Assembly: GCA_016191115.1 (NCBI GenBank)
Contig: JACPPG010000043.1
Span: 62,001-126,000, forward strand
Direction of reading: 5' to 3'
DNA: 64,000 bases
Origin: Planctomycetia bacterium
GTDB lineage: Bacteria > Planctomycetota > Planctomycetia > Pirellulales > JACPPG01
In this document: piece after piece, positions 15,744 to 23,550 of the stretch
How the letters are laid out: each line of letters begins with the position of its first letter
How positions within the stretch are numbered: the stretch's first letter is position 1
The notes under the pieces: generated by a model
Told to the model about the DNA's origin: nothing
Database searches by the model: none
Seen by the model: the letters and a program-made list of their open reading frames with translations, nothing else
Program-made: the position numbers and the translations under genes

Positions 15744-16859
15744 CTAGTATACCCCCACCGTCGTCGCTTCGGCCAATTCGTGGAACGGGCGGACGCCGCT
15801 GATGCCGTCCCACGGGGACTTCTCGTACGGCGGCTCGCGCTCTCCCTCGTCGCGCTCCAGAAAGCCCGGCACGAAGAATTCCTTCGTCAGCGTGGTGAGT
15901 TTCACGCGTCCCGTCTCGCCGTATCCCACGACGCGGTTGGAATCTTGGAAGTCGACGACCTCGATCACGGCCCGCGGCTGCGGCGCGTAGTAGCTGATCT
16001 TGTAACCGTCGGCCGCCGTGACCGGCTTCGAGCACGCCAGCCCCATCAGCGTGTTGCCGTACGTGGGGGTCATGTAGACGCCGTCGAGGAACTCCTCGCT
16101 CGCGAAGCGGGTCCACTGCGGCGTAAACTCCGTGCCGCCGGAGAAGATGCCCGTGATCCCCGCCTGGCGGATGCTCGAGCCGCGCTTCTCGAGCGCGATC
16201 GCCAGCGCTTCGAGCAGCTTGGGCGTGGTGAACAGGCAGCGGATGTCGTGCCCCGCGCCAAGGATCACGAGCGCCTGGTCGATGCAGTGCTCCTTGTACG
16301 CTTCGAGGTGCTCCATCCACCCTTTCTTGATGAGCTTGATCACCCACCGCGGGTCGAGATCGACGCAGAAGCAAATGCCGCCGCGGAACTGGGCGAGGTG
16401 CTCGACGGCCAGCCGCAGCCGTCTCGGGCCCGACGGACCCAGCATCAGCCAGTTCGCGCCGGGCGGAAAATGCTCGTCCGGCAGCGTGCGGCTGAACAGC
16501 TCGTAGTCGGTGCGAAAGTCGTCGATGGCGATCCGGCTTTTCGGCACCCCCGTCGTGCCGCCCGTCTCGAAGACGTAGATCGGCCGATTGGCGAAGGCCT
16601 TGGGCACCCACCGCCGCACCGGCCCGCCGCGGAGCCACTCGTCCTGAAACGGCTCGAACTTGCGCAGGTCCTCAAAACCCTTGATCTCTTTCAAGGGATC
16701 GAACTTCAGTCGCGTGGCGTAATCGAGCCAGAACGGACAGCCGGTGGTCGGGTGAAAGTGCCACGCGACGATCTCGCGCGTGTGCGCGTCCAGTTGGTCG
16801 CGCGCCGCCGCCTGGGCGGCCGCTAGGTTGGTGCTGCCTTTCGACTCGGTCACGCTCAT
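15744..16859 (-). CDS. adenylate-forming acyl ligase, PaaK/LuxE-like
   Basis: 371 residues from the ATG at 16859, which has AGGAG at good spacing; the 33-residue extension is rejected. The ATP-binding loop is ETGGTTGVPKSR (about 112-123) and the PTYGNTLMG segment corresponds to the A5 motif of adenylating enzymes. The protein is shorter than PaaK-type CoA ligases (about 430) and seems to lack most of the C-terminal lid, but matches the length of LuxE acyl-protein synthetases. Likely role: activate a carboxylic acid as acyl-AMP for transfer to a thiol. Substrate unknown. Neighbouring acylating-reductase-like and alcohol dehydrogenase genes suggest the activated acid is then reduced. Confidence 0.75.
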   Translation of the reverse strand: MSVTESKGSTNLAAAQAAARDQLDAHTREIVAWHFHPTTGCPFWLDYATRLKFDPLKEIKGFEDLRKFEPFQDEWLRGGPVRRWVPKAFANRPIYVFETGGTTGVPKSRIAIDDFRTDYELFSRTLPDEHFPPGANWLMLGPSGPRRLRLAVEHLAQFRGGICFCVDLDPRWVIKLIKKGWMEHLEAYKEHCIDQALVILGAGHDIRCLFTTPKLLEALAIALEKRGSSIRQAGITGIFSGGTEFTPQWTRFASEEFLDGVYMTPTYGNTLMGLACSKPVTAADGYKISYYAPQPRAVIEVVDFQDSNRVVGYGETGRVKLTTLTKEFFVPGFLERDEGEREPPYEKSPWDGISGVRPFHELAEATTVGVY

Positions 16860-17003
16860 GGGGCACTCCTGGTGGGCTTTTCGAGGCGGGTGTCGCCGGG
16901 GCAGGGCAGGGGACGCGCTGGCGGCGCGTCCAGGCATAGGAATGAGCCGCTCCGGCACCCCCTATTTTTAACTGCCGAAAGGTCAACTGACCAGCAGTGG
17001 AGG

Positions 17004-17128
17004 CCAGGAGAACTGCAAAGTCCGGGGTCTGGCTCATTTTTCGGCACACGCGGCTTTCGATCTTTCGATAGGACCTTCGGCCGAAAAATGTGCCTGACCC
17101 GCTCTCCCCGGACTTTGCAGTTCTCCTG
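17004..17128. repeat. long inverted repeat (AACTGCAAAGTCCGGGG type)
   Basis: Outer arms 17004-17027 (AGGAGAACTGCAAAGTCCGG core) and 17106-17128 are reverse-complementary, and an inner pair TCATTTTTCGGC / GCCGAAAAATG flanks a central palindromic stretch. Lies in the 423-base gap between the hydrolase and the adenylating enzyme; apart from this and the next repeat I see no gene there. Confidence 0.7.
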
Positions 17129-17171
17129 CAGTGGAGACGCGCCTTGGGGACGGAATGCGAGGCGAGCAACC

Positions 17172-17274
17172 CACGGTAGGGCGAGGCTCCGGCCGAGCCG
17201 CGGGCTGCGCAAGTCTGATTCTGGCAAAGATGCGCACCGTGGCGGCTCGGCCGGAGCCTCGCCCTACCGTGCGC
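17172..17274. repeat. inverted repeat (GGGCGAGGCTCCGGCC type)
   Basis: Arms 17172-17203 and 17240-17274 share the core GTAGGGCGAGGCTCCGGCCG with its reverse complement. It is the intergenic relative of the element at 12196-12268 and ends just before the hydrolase stop codon. Confidence 0.75.
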
Positions 17275-17282
17275 CACTCGGC

Positions 17283-18158
17283 TTATTTCAAGATACTCAG
17301 CCGCCTCAGGCCGTCTTCGACGCGGGCCCACAACTCGTGGTACATCCCGGCATAGAAGTGGTCGGCCCCGGCCACCAGTGCCACATGCCTGTCGGCCCGC
17401 CCGCGGGCGTGCTCCTCGAACGCCTCCGGCATGCCGCGGAAGGCGACGCTGGTGGGCAGTTCCGCTGTGCCGTATGTGATGACAAGTGGGCAAGCGATTC
17501 GCCCGACGAACCCCAGCACGTTGTAGCGCTCATCGGTGCCGTACTTGTCCAGGAACCCGGCGGCCGACACGGCGTAGGGCAGGGGATAGCGGATTTCCAT
17601 GAGTGCCTCGGCCCGGCCTTCGCGAACCATTGCCTCAGCCTGCGCGTAGTCGCGTCGGAACGTCTCGCCGTGCGAGCCTGCCGCGAACTCAGCGTGCGAC
17701 AACCGAGGTGGCGAGATGGCGACGATCCACGCCACATCGCGGTCGGTCTGATGGGCCTGCGCGTAGAGCGCCTTGACGGCGCCGAGGCTGTGCCCGAGTA
17801 GGCCCAGCCGCTTGTGCCCGCGATTCCGCAACATGGCCAGCCAGGCGGCGACGTCGTGGCGGCAAGCGTCGACGATTTCGTAGGCCGCCCCTTGCAGCCG
17901 GCGGCCGAGCGGCGCCGAGGTCGTGCTGATCCCGTCGTGGCCGCGCGTATTGGCCGCTAGCGCCGCGGCGCCGCGGTCGCGCATCGCGGCAACGAGGCTG
18001 GCCATCATGTTCGAGGCGTAGAAGTTGCTTCCCGTGCCGTGCAAGCAGAGCACGGCGTCGACGCCGAGAGAAGTTGGCACATCCGGCGGCGGCGCGTGCA
18101 GCGCGCCATCCAGCCGCAACCCGTCGTCCGTCGTGACGTTGACCAGATCGACCAGCAT
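17283..18158 (-). CDS. alpha/beta hydrolase
   Basis: 291 residues. The oxyanion-hole motif is LCLHGTGSN (about 43-50), the nucleophile elbow GHSLGA (about 124-129) contains the catalytic Ser, and ALVAGADHFYAGM near the end supplies the His; an acidic residue lies between them. The family splits esters, thioesters or lipids; substrate cannot be told. Its length is close to LuxD-type acyl transferases (about 305 residues), but the elbow sequence is the common one rather than that of LuxD. It precedes the adenylating enzyme by 423 repeat-filled bases on the same strand, so it may or may not share its transcript. Confidence 0.85.
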   Translation of the reverse strand: MLVDLVNVTTDDGLRLDGALHAPPPDVPTSLGVDAVLCLHGTGSNFYASNMMASLVAAMRDRGAAALAANTRGHDGISTTSAPLGRRLQGAAYEIVDACRHDVAAWLAMLRNRGHKRLGLLGHSLGAVKALYAQAHQTDRDVAWIVAISPPRLSHAEFAAGSHGETFRRDYAQAEAMVREGRAEALMEIRYPLPYAVSAAGFLDKYGTDERYNVLGFVGRIACPLVITYGTAELPTSVAFRGMPEAFEEHARGRADRHVALVAGADHFYAGMYHELWARVEDGLRRLSILK

Positions 18159-18161
18159 GAG

Positions 18162-18352
18162 TAGGGGTTGGGGATTAGGGATTGGGGGTTAGGGGATTTC
18201 AGATCTCAGATTTCAAAGCTCAGATGATCTCAGATAACAGATTCCCAGCGCCAAGTCGTGAGACATCTGAATTCTCAAATCTGAGATCTGAGATCTGAAA
18301 TCTCAAATCCCCTCTCCTAACCCCCAATCGCCAACCCCCAATCCCTACCTCA
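18162..18352. repeat. 190-bp imperfect inverted repeat with G-rich and C-rich arms
   Basis: The left end is a G-run tract (TAGGGGTTGGGGATTAGGGA and more), followed by AGATCTCAGATTTC; the right end reads the complement (ATCTGAGATCTGAAATCTCA then CCTAACCCCCAATCGCC). Together they fill the gap between two minus-strand genes. Runs of four or five G spaced by two to four bases could form G-quadruplexes. Similar G-rich tracts occur at 201-231, 19814-19846 and, degraded, 28746-28812. Confidence 0.7.
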
Positions 18353-18838
18353 ACCCCTCTCTGCCGTCTGCCCGCCCGCATTGCTGAGCTGCGCCAGGAC
18401 TTGCAAGACCCCGTTGAGGTGGGCGAGGCGCGGGCCAAAGCGATCCACGAACTCGGTGAGCATGAATTCGCCGTCAGCCAGCGCTTCAGCGTTGGCGTTG
18501 ACTTCCGACACGAGCAGGTTGAGGAACTCGGTCTGCACGCGGCAGAGCGACTCGGCGGCGCTGCGGCACTCGCGCGCCAGTTCCGGATTGGCCTCCTTCC
18601 ACTGGGCCAACTCCTGGTTGCGCTGCCGCTGAGCGGCGCCGAATTGATTGGCCGCCGTCGTGACTTGCGTCACTAACTCTTCCAAGAGCTCGTTCTGCCG
18701 ATCCTGCGCGGCGACCAGATCGCGCAGCAGGCGGACCTGCTCGTTCGACGTCGGCTCCGCGAGCGGAGCGCTCGAAACGGTGCCTGCCGAAATGTCAACC
18801 TGGGTAAACAGAGGCGAAGGCGGCTGGCGGTCATGCAT
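18350..18838 (-). CDS. coiled-coil protein of unknown function
   Basis: 162 residues, no signal peptide or membrane segment. Residues about 30-140 are helical and charged (LLRDLVAAQDRQNELLEELV, then a long QRQRNQELAQWKEANPELA stretch), which suggests a coiled coil. The tail (GGQTAERG) runs into the dispersed repeat at the gene end. It looks like a genuine gene because codon use matches its neighbours and the frame is open for its whole length on the coding strand. I do not recognise a family. The 321 bases upstream contain only a small inverted repeat. Confidence 0.65.
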   Translation of the reverse strand: MHDRQPPSPLFTQVDISAGTVSSAPLAEPTSNEQVRLLRDLVAAQDRQNELLEELVTQVTTAANQFGAAQRQRNQELAQWKEANPELARECRSAAESLCRVQTEFLNLLVSEVNANAEALADGEFMLTEFVDRFGPRLAHLNGVLQVLAQLSNAGGQTAERG

Positions 18839-19046
18839 CGTTCAAGCTTCCTTCCTGTAAACCCTCAGTATAGGCAGTTTCAGCCCAGGAAGTCGAGCAT
18901 TTTGCGCCGGCGCAGTGCACGCCTGGCCACCTGGCGCGACGGCGCACCACTTAAAGTCCGCGACAAGCGTCGCCCGATTCTACCCATTGGCCCCGCCCTT
19001 GGTGTCGCGACCCCGTCGCCAGTGATACGCCTTTGAGCCGGCCGAC

Positions 19047-19108
19047 ATTAGCCCGAACCGCTAGCGAGGGTGGCGCGCCACGTTCCCTGGCTAACGCTTC
19101 GGGCTAAT
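19047..19108. repeat. inverted repeat (TTAGCCCGAA type)
   Basis: Arms 19047-19070 (ATTAGCCCGAACCGCTAGCG...) and 19085-19108 (...GCTAACGCTTCGGGCTAAT) pair with few mismatches. It lies in the 321-base gap between divergent genes; nothing else is recognisable in the gap. Confidence 0.65.
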
Positions 19109-19159
19109 AAGAAGAGCCGTCTTTTCGCCACCCGTTTTCGCTTTCCCTTCAGGCCGTGC

Positions 19160-19753
19160 ATGACGTGCGAACCCCGTGGCGATTCGCCCTGTGCGCTCGG
19201 CTTTCTGACGGTGGTCGAGACAGCGTCACAGGGATTGGTGGGCGGCTATCTGCTGCTCGACGTGCATGCGCGGCCGCTCGAATTCCATTGCACGGCGCCG
19301 GTGAAGGCCAACCGCGCGCAGGAGATTCTGTACGGCCCGACGCTGGCGCCGTACTTGTACGGCGAGCAGATCGGGAGAACGCTTGTCCGCGCATCGCGCT
19401 TGCGACCACTGGCCGTCTTCACCGACCGCCCGGCGGCGCTGTCGACGGCGATGCACGTCGACGTTTCGGTATGGCTCGTCGTTCCGCCGGACCGCGGCGC
19501 GCCACATGACGCCGCCTCCGCCGATGAACGTCTACGGCTTGATGCGCCGCATGTATCGCCGTGCGATCCGTCAACAGTGCCGTGCGGCCGCAACCGCTTG
19601 GCGCGACCGACGGGCGTCCGAACGATCGGCGACCAGGGAGCTGCCGCATCGGTCGATCAACGGTTGGCCGCCGTGGCTGGGCCGCTGGACCTGGCGGAAC
19701 CGTTCGACCGCATTCGCGCGGCCATCGAAGAGGCGCAGCGAGGCGCACGATGA
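19160..19753 (+). CDS. conserved small protein coupled to the SNF2 helicase
   Basis: 197 residues from the ATG at 19160; the frame stays open upstream only because it reads through the repeat at 19047-19108. The N-terminal half (ALGFLTVVETASQGLVGGYL, LEFHCTAPVKANRAQEILYG) is well folded in appearance, the C-terminal half is Arg/Ala-rich and less ordered. I do not recognise a domain. The stop overlaps the helicase start as ATGA (19750-19753), so the two products are made together and may form a complex. Confidence 0.65.
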   Translation: MTCEPRGDSPCALGFLTVVETASQGLVGGYLLLDVHARPLEFHCTAPVKANRAQEILYGPTLAPYLYGEQIGRTLVRASRLRPLAVFTDRPAALSTAMHVDVSVWLVVPPDRGAPHDAASADERLRLDAPHVSPCDPSTVPCGRNRLARPTGVRTIGDQGAAASVDQRLAAVAGPLDLAEPFDRIRAAIEEAQRGAR

Positions 19754-21507
19754 GCGGCGGCGTCGCGTTCTCTTGGCACGGGGCGGCCGATGCGCCGCCG
19801 GCGACATGGTCGGTCGGGGTCGGGGGTCGGGGGTTGGGGGTTAGGGAAAGCGAGGCGCAATCCGGGCGGGCGGGTGCGGCCTTCGCTCTACAAGCCGCCT
19901 CCGAGGATGCTCCGCCCGGCGTCGTATCGGTCGAGCTGCGCGCGCCGCGGTTTGCCGTGCGCAGCTACGTGCTTCGACCGCTGGCAGACGGAAGCGGCCG
20001 GTCCGCGTCAGCGGCGCCAAAACGGGCGACTCCCACGACTGGCGCGTCGCCAGCGCGATACACCCGCTTCAAGCCGCCCGAGGACGTGATCAAGCTTCAG
20101 GATCGGCTGGCATTAGTGCTCGAGCCACCCCTGGAGTTGCTGCTGGCGGGCGATTGTCTCGAGTTTCCGGTGCGGCCTTTTCCGTTTCAGTTGGATGGCG
20201 TGGCGTTCCTCTATCCCAGGCACGCTGCGCTATTGGCCGACGAGATGGGCTTGGGCAAAACGATGCAGGCCATCACGGCCATCCGCCTGCTGTTCCACGC
20301 GCGGCAGGCGCGGCGCGTGCTCGTCGTGTGCCCGAAGCCGCTGGTGACCAATTGGCGGCGGGAATTGCAAACGTGGGCCCCGGAGCTGCCGCTGGTGATT
20401 GTCGAAGGGAATCGGTCGCGACGCCATTTTCAATGGCAGGCGGCCGACGCGCCCGTGCGGATCGCCAACTACGAGCTGTTGCGCCGCGACGCCGACTTCG
20501 TCACCGCTGCCGAGCGCTTCGACCTGGTCGTGCTCGACGAGTCGCAGCGGATCAAGAACCGCGCGGGCGCCACCTCGCAGGTTGTCCGCGCCATCCCGCG
20601 CGAGCGCAGTTGGGCGCTCACCGGCACACCGGTCGAAAACAGCTCCGACGACCTGGTCGGCATTTTCGACTTCCTCGCGCCGGGCCATCTGAACGCAGGC
20701 ATGGCGCCGCGGCGAATGGGGCGGCTCACGAGCGACTACGTGCTGCGCCGCACGAAGGCGCAGGTGCTCACCGACCTGCCGCCCAAGCTCATCCGCGACG
20801 CCGAAGTGGAACTCTCGCCCGAGCAGCGCGAGTCGTATCGCCTGGCCGAAGAGCAGGGCGTGCTGCGGCTGACCGCGATGGGCGAGGCCGCGACGATCCA
20901 CCACGTGTTCGAGCTGATCTTGCGCCTCAAGCAGATCTGCAACTTCGATCCGGCCACTGGCACGAGCAGCAAGTTCGAGCGGCTGGTGGCCGACGTCGAG
21001 GAAGTCGCGGCCAGCGGGCAGAAGGCGCTCGTCTTCAGCCAATGGGTCGAGACGCTAACCGTGCTGCGGCGGCGCCTCGCGCGGTTTGGGCCGATGGAAT
21101 ACCACGGCAGCGTGCCCGCCGCGCGGCGCGACGACGTGCTGGCCGAATTCCGCGACGACCCGCGCCACCACGTGCTGTTGATCAGCTACGGGGCAGGGGG
21201 GGTGGGGCTGAACCTGCAGTTCGCCAGTTACGTGTTTTTGTTCGATCGCTGGTGGAACCCGGCCGTCGAGGACCAGGCGATCAACCGGGCCCACCGTATC
21301 GGCGCCGAAGGCCCGGTCACGATCACGCGGTTCCTGTCGCTCTCGACGATCGAGGAGCGGATCGAGCAGGTGCTGCGCGACAAGCGCGAACTGTTTGACG
21401 CCATTTTCTCCGGCGCAAGCGCCCCGCGGCTGGGCCTGTCGCAACAAGAAATCTTCGGCCTGTTCCGGCTGAAATGCCCGACGGGGCCGATCACCGCGGC
21501 GGGGTAG
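19750..21507 (+). CDS. SNF2-family DEAD/DEAH-like helicase
   Basis: 585 residues starting in the ATGA overlap. The N-terminal 130 residues are unrelated to the motor and include an in-frame G-rich repeat (about 22-33). Helicase motif I is DEMGLGKT at 164-171, motif II is DESQ at 263-266 (SNF2 proteins usually have DEAH or DEGH), motif III LTGTPVEN, motif V GGVGLNLQ and motif VI RAHRIG at about 514. These define a Snf2 double-stranded-DNA translocase. Function could be repair, transcription restart or chromosome handling; the coupled upstream gene is the best clue but is itself uncharacterised. It ends in a REP-type inverted repeat. Confidence 0.9.
   Translation: MSGGVAFSWHGAADAPPATWSVGVGGRGLGVRESEAQSGRAGAAFALQAASEDAPPGVVSVELRAPRFAVRSYVLRPLADGSGRSASAAPKRATPTTGASPARYTRFKPPEDVIKLQDRLALVLEPPLELLLAGDCLEFPVRPFPFQLDGVAFLYPRHAALLADEMGLGKTMQAITAIRLLFHARQARRVLVVCPKPLVTNWRRELQTWAPELPLVIVEGNRSRRHFQWQAADAPVRIANYELLRRDADFVTAAERFDLVVLDESQRIKNRAGATSQVVRAIPRERSWALTGTPVENSSDDLVGIFDFLAPGHLNAGMAPRRMGRLTSDYVLRRTKAQVLTDLPPKLIRDAEVELSPEQRESYRLAEEQGVLRLTAMGEAATIHHVFELILRLKQICNFDPATGTSSKFERLVADVEEVAASGQKALVFSQWVETLTVLRRRLARFGPMEYHGSVPAARRDDVLAEFRDDPRHHVLLISYGAGGVGLNLQFASYVFLFDRWWNPAVEDQAINRAHRIGAEGPVTITRFLSLSTIEERIEQVLRDKRELFDAIFSGASAPRLGLSQQEIFGLFRLKCPTGPITAAG
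19814..19846. repeat. G-rich tract inside the SNF2 helicase gene
   Basis: GGGGTCGGGGGTCGGGGGTT followed by GGGGGTTAGGG, of the same type as the tracts at 201-231 and 18162-18195. It lies in frame in the poorly conserved N-terminal region and could form a G-quadruplex on the coding strand. Confidence 0.6.
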
Positions 21508-21610
21508 GGGGGCGGGCATCCTGCCCGCCTTCGCGTTGCTTAGGAATCGCCGCGACTCGAAAGGCTAAGCCGCAAGCGCACCGCAAAGGCGGGCAGGATG
21601 CCCGCCCCCC
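21507..21610. repeat. REP-like pair between convergent genes
   Basis: GGGCGGGCATCCTGCCCGCC at 21511-21530 and the opposite-facing GGCGGGCAGGATGCCCGCC at 21589-21607, each itself a palindrome. They fill the gap between the SNF2 and GH15 stops and probably act as a two-way terminator. Same family as 32862, 33208, 33305, 33919, 34020, 40603 and 40728. Confidence 0.8.
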
Positions 21611-21627
21611 GCCAAGCATCACAGCGG

Positions 21628-23418
21628 CTACCCCTGTGGCCGGTCTTCGGCAGGGCACAGCTTGGCGCCCAGATTGTGCGCCGTATTAACCAGACCGACG
21701 TGCGTGAATGCTTGGGGAAAGTTCCCCAGCAAGCGACCGGCGGCGGGGTCGTACTCCTCGGACAGCAGTCCCACGTCGTTCGCCAGGCCCAGAAGGCGCT
21801 CAAACAGAGTTCGCGCTTCCTCATGGCGCCCTTGCAGGCAGAGGTTATCGGCCAGCCAGAACGTACACGGCAGGAACGCGCCCTCGCCTGGTGGTAAACC
21901 GTCCACGCCTGACGCGGTTGGATAGCGCATGACAAAGCCGTCGCGCATAAGCTCGCGCTCGATCGCGGTCACGGTGCCCACGACGCGCGGATCGCTCGCC
22001 GGCAGGAAGCCCACGAGCGGGACCATCAGCAGGCTGGCGTCGAGATCGTGCGAGCCGTACGACTGCACGAACGCGCCTTTCGACTTATCAAAGCCCTTGG
22101 TGCAGACCTCGTCGTGGATTTCCTGGCGGATCGCCTGCCAACGCTTAATTGGAATATCCAGCTTCGCCTGCTGGACCACCTTGATCATGCGGTCGAAGGC
22201 GACCCAGGCCATCACCTTCGAGTGCGTGAAGTGGCGGCGCCCACCGCGGACTTCCCAAATGCCCTCGTCCGGCTCGCGCCACGCCTTTTCCAGGTGCTGG
22301 ACCAGCACTCGCTCGACGCGGCAGGCGTTTTCGTCCGGCGGCACGCCCATCCGTTGCGAAAGGTACAAGGCGTCGAGCACCTCGCCGAAGACGTCCAACT
22401 GAAATTGCTCGTGGGCCGCGTTGCCGATGCGGACCGGCTTCGAGTTTTCGTAGCCCGGCAGCCACCCCAGCTCGATCTCGTACAGCCGTCGCTCACCGGC
22501 CAGCCCGTACATGATGTTCAATTGCGACGGCTTGCCGGCAACGGCCCTTAGCAGCCAGTCGCGCCACGCCAGGGCCTCGGACTTGAAGCCGCTCACCAAC
22601 AGCGCGTAGAGCGTGAACGTGGCGTCGCGGAGCCAACAGTAGCGGTAGTCCCAGTTTCGCTCCCCGCCGATCCATTCCGGCAGCGAAGTGGTCGCCGCGG
22701 CCACGATCCCGCCCGTCGGCGCATAAGTCAGCGCCTTGAGCGTCACCAGCGACCGCAGCACCATGTCGCGCCACGGCCCGTCGTACGTACACTGGCTCGA
22801 CCACTCGGTCCACCAGTCGGTCGTTTGGGAAATGGCCTTAACGGCGTTCACCGACCGCGGCGCCGGTTCGTACGAGGGGTGCCACTGCAGGACAAAGGAG
22901 ACCTGCTGCTTCTCGCCGACCGTGAAATCGGCGACCGTCTTGAAATCCTCGCCATGCGTCCGCACGCGCGAGTGCAGGAGCAGCGTCTCCGGCCCGGCCA
23001 CGGCCGAGATGCCGTGATCGGCGTGCCGCACCCAGGGCACGACCGACCCATAGTCGGTGCGGATCGCCAGTTCCATCCGCATCGGAACGCTGCCCGATCG
23101 CCCCTCGACCATGCGGACGACATTCGGCTCGGCCGTGCGGGGCGGCATGCAGTCGGTGACGACCACGGTGCCGTCGGCCGTCTCGAACTCGGTTTCCAGC
23201 ACCAGCGTGCCTGGCCGGTAGCGGCGGCGGACGCGACGCACTTCGCCCTGCGGGGCAATCTTCCAGCGGCCGAATTCTGCCGTGCCCAGTAGCGCTGCGA
23301 AGCAGGCGCCCGAATCGAACCGCGGCAGGCACAGCCAATCGATCGACCCGTCGCGGCCGACCAGGGCCGCCGTGTGGCAGTCGCCGATCAGGGCATAATC
23401 TTCGATGCGGAGCGCCAT
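21628..23418 (-). CDS. glycoside hydrolase family 15 (glucoamylase/trehalase-type)
   Basis: 596 residues from the ATG at 23418 (MALRIEDYALIGDCHTAAL, the usual start of bacterial GH15 proteins); the upstream extension is rejected. The N-terminal beta domain carries GRDGSIDWLCLPRFDSGACF, the barrel carries RNWDYRYCWLRDATFTLYAL. The two catalytic acids are expected in DEGIWEVRGG (about 384-393) and in LLSEEYDPAAGRLLGNFPQA (about 553-572). There is no signal peptide, so it should act in the cytoplasm on alpha-1,4 glucan, trehalose or related oligosaccharides. GH15 proteins of this type in actinobacteria include trehalases, so substrate is open. Confidence 0.92.
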   Translation of the reverse strand: MALRIEDYALIGDCHTAALVGRDGSIDWLCLPRFDSGACFAALLGTAEFGRWKIAPQGEVRRVRRRYRPGTLVLETEFETADGTVVVTDCMPPRTAEPNVVRMVEGRSGSVPMRMELAIRTDYGSVVPWVRHADHGISAVAGPETLLLHSRVRTHGEDFKTVADFTVGEKQQVSFVLQWHPSYEPAPRSVNAVKAISQTTDWWTEWSSQCTYDGPWRDMVLRSLVTLKALTYAPTGGIVAAATTSLPEWIGGERNWDYRYCWLRDATFTLYALLVSGFKSEALAWRDWLLRAVAGKPSQLNIMYGLAGERRLYEIELGWLPGYENSKPVRIGNAAHEQFQLDVFGEVLDALYLSQRMGVPPDENACRVERVLVQHLEKAWREPDEGIWEVRGGRRHFTHSKVMAWVAFDRMIKVVQQAKLDIPIKRWQAIRQEIHDEVCTKGFDKSKGAFVQSYGSHDLDASLLMVPLVGFLPASDPRVVGTVTAIERELMRDGFVMRYPTASGVDGLPPGEGAFLPCTFWLADNLCLQGRHEEARTLFERLLGLANDVGLLSEEYDPAAGRLLGNFPQAFTHVGLVNTAHNLGAKLCPAEDRPQG

Positions 23419-23550
23419 CGTCCTGGTCTCGTCAACAAACCCCGTGCGTCCGCGCCAAGTATAACGCGGGGTGCCGGGTGCCACTGCTGGCTCGCCCGGG
23501 CCGCGTGAAGCAGCTTCAGGACGCATTCACTGCTTGCCGCCTGCTGCCGG

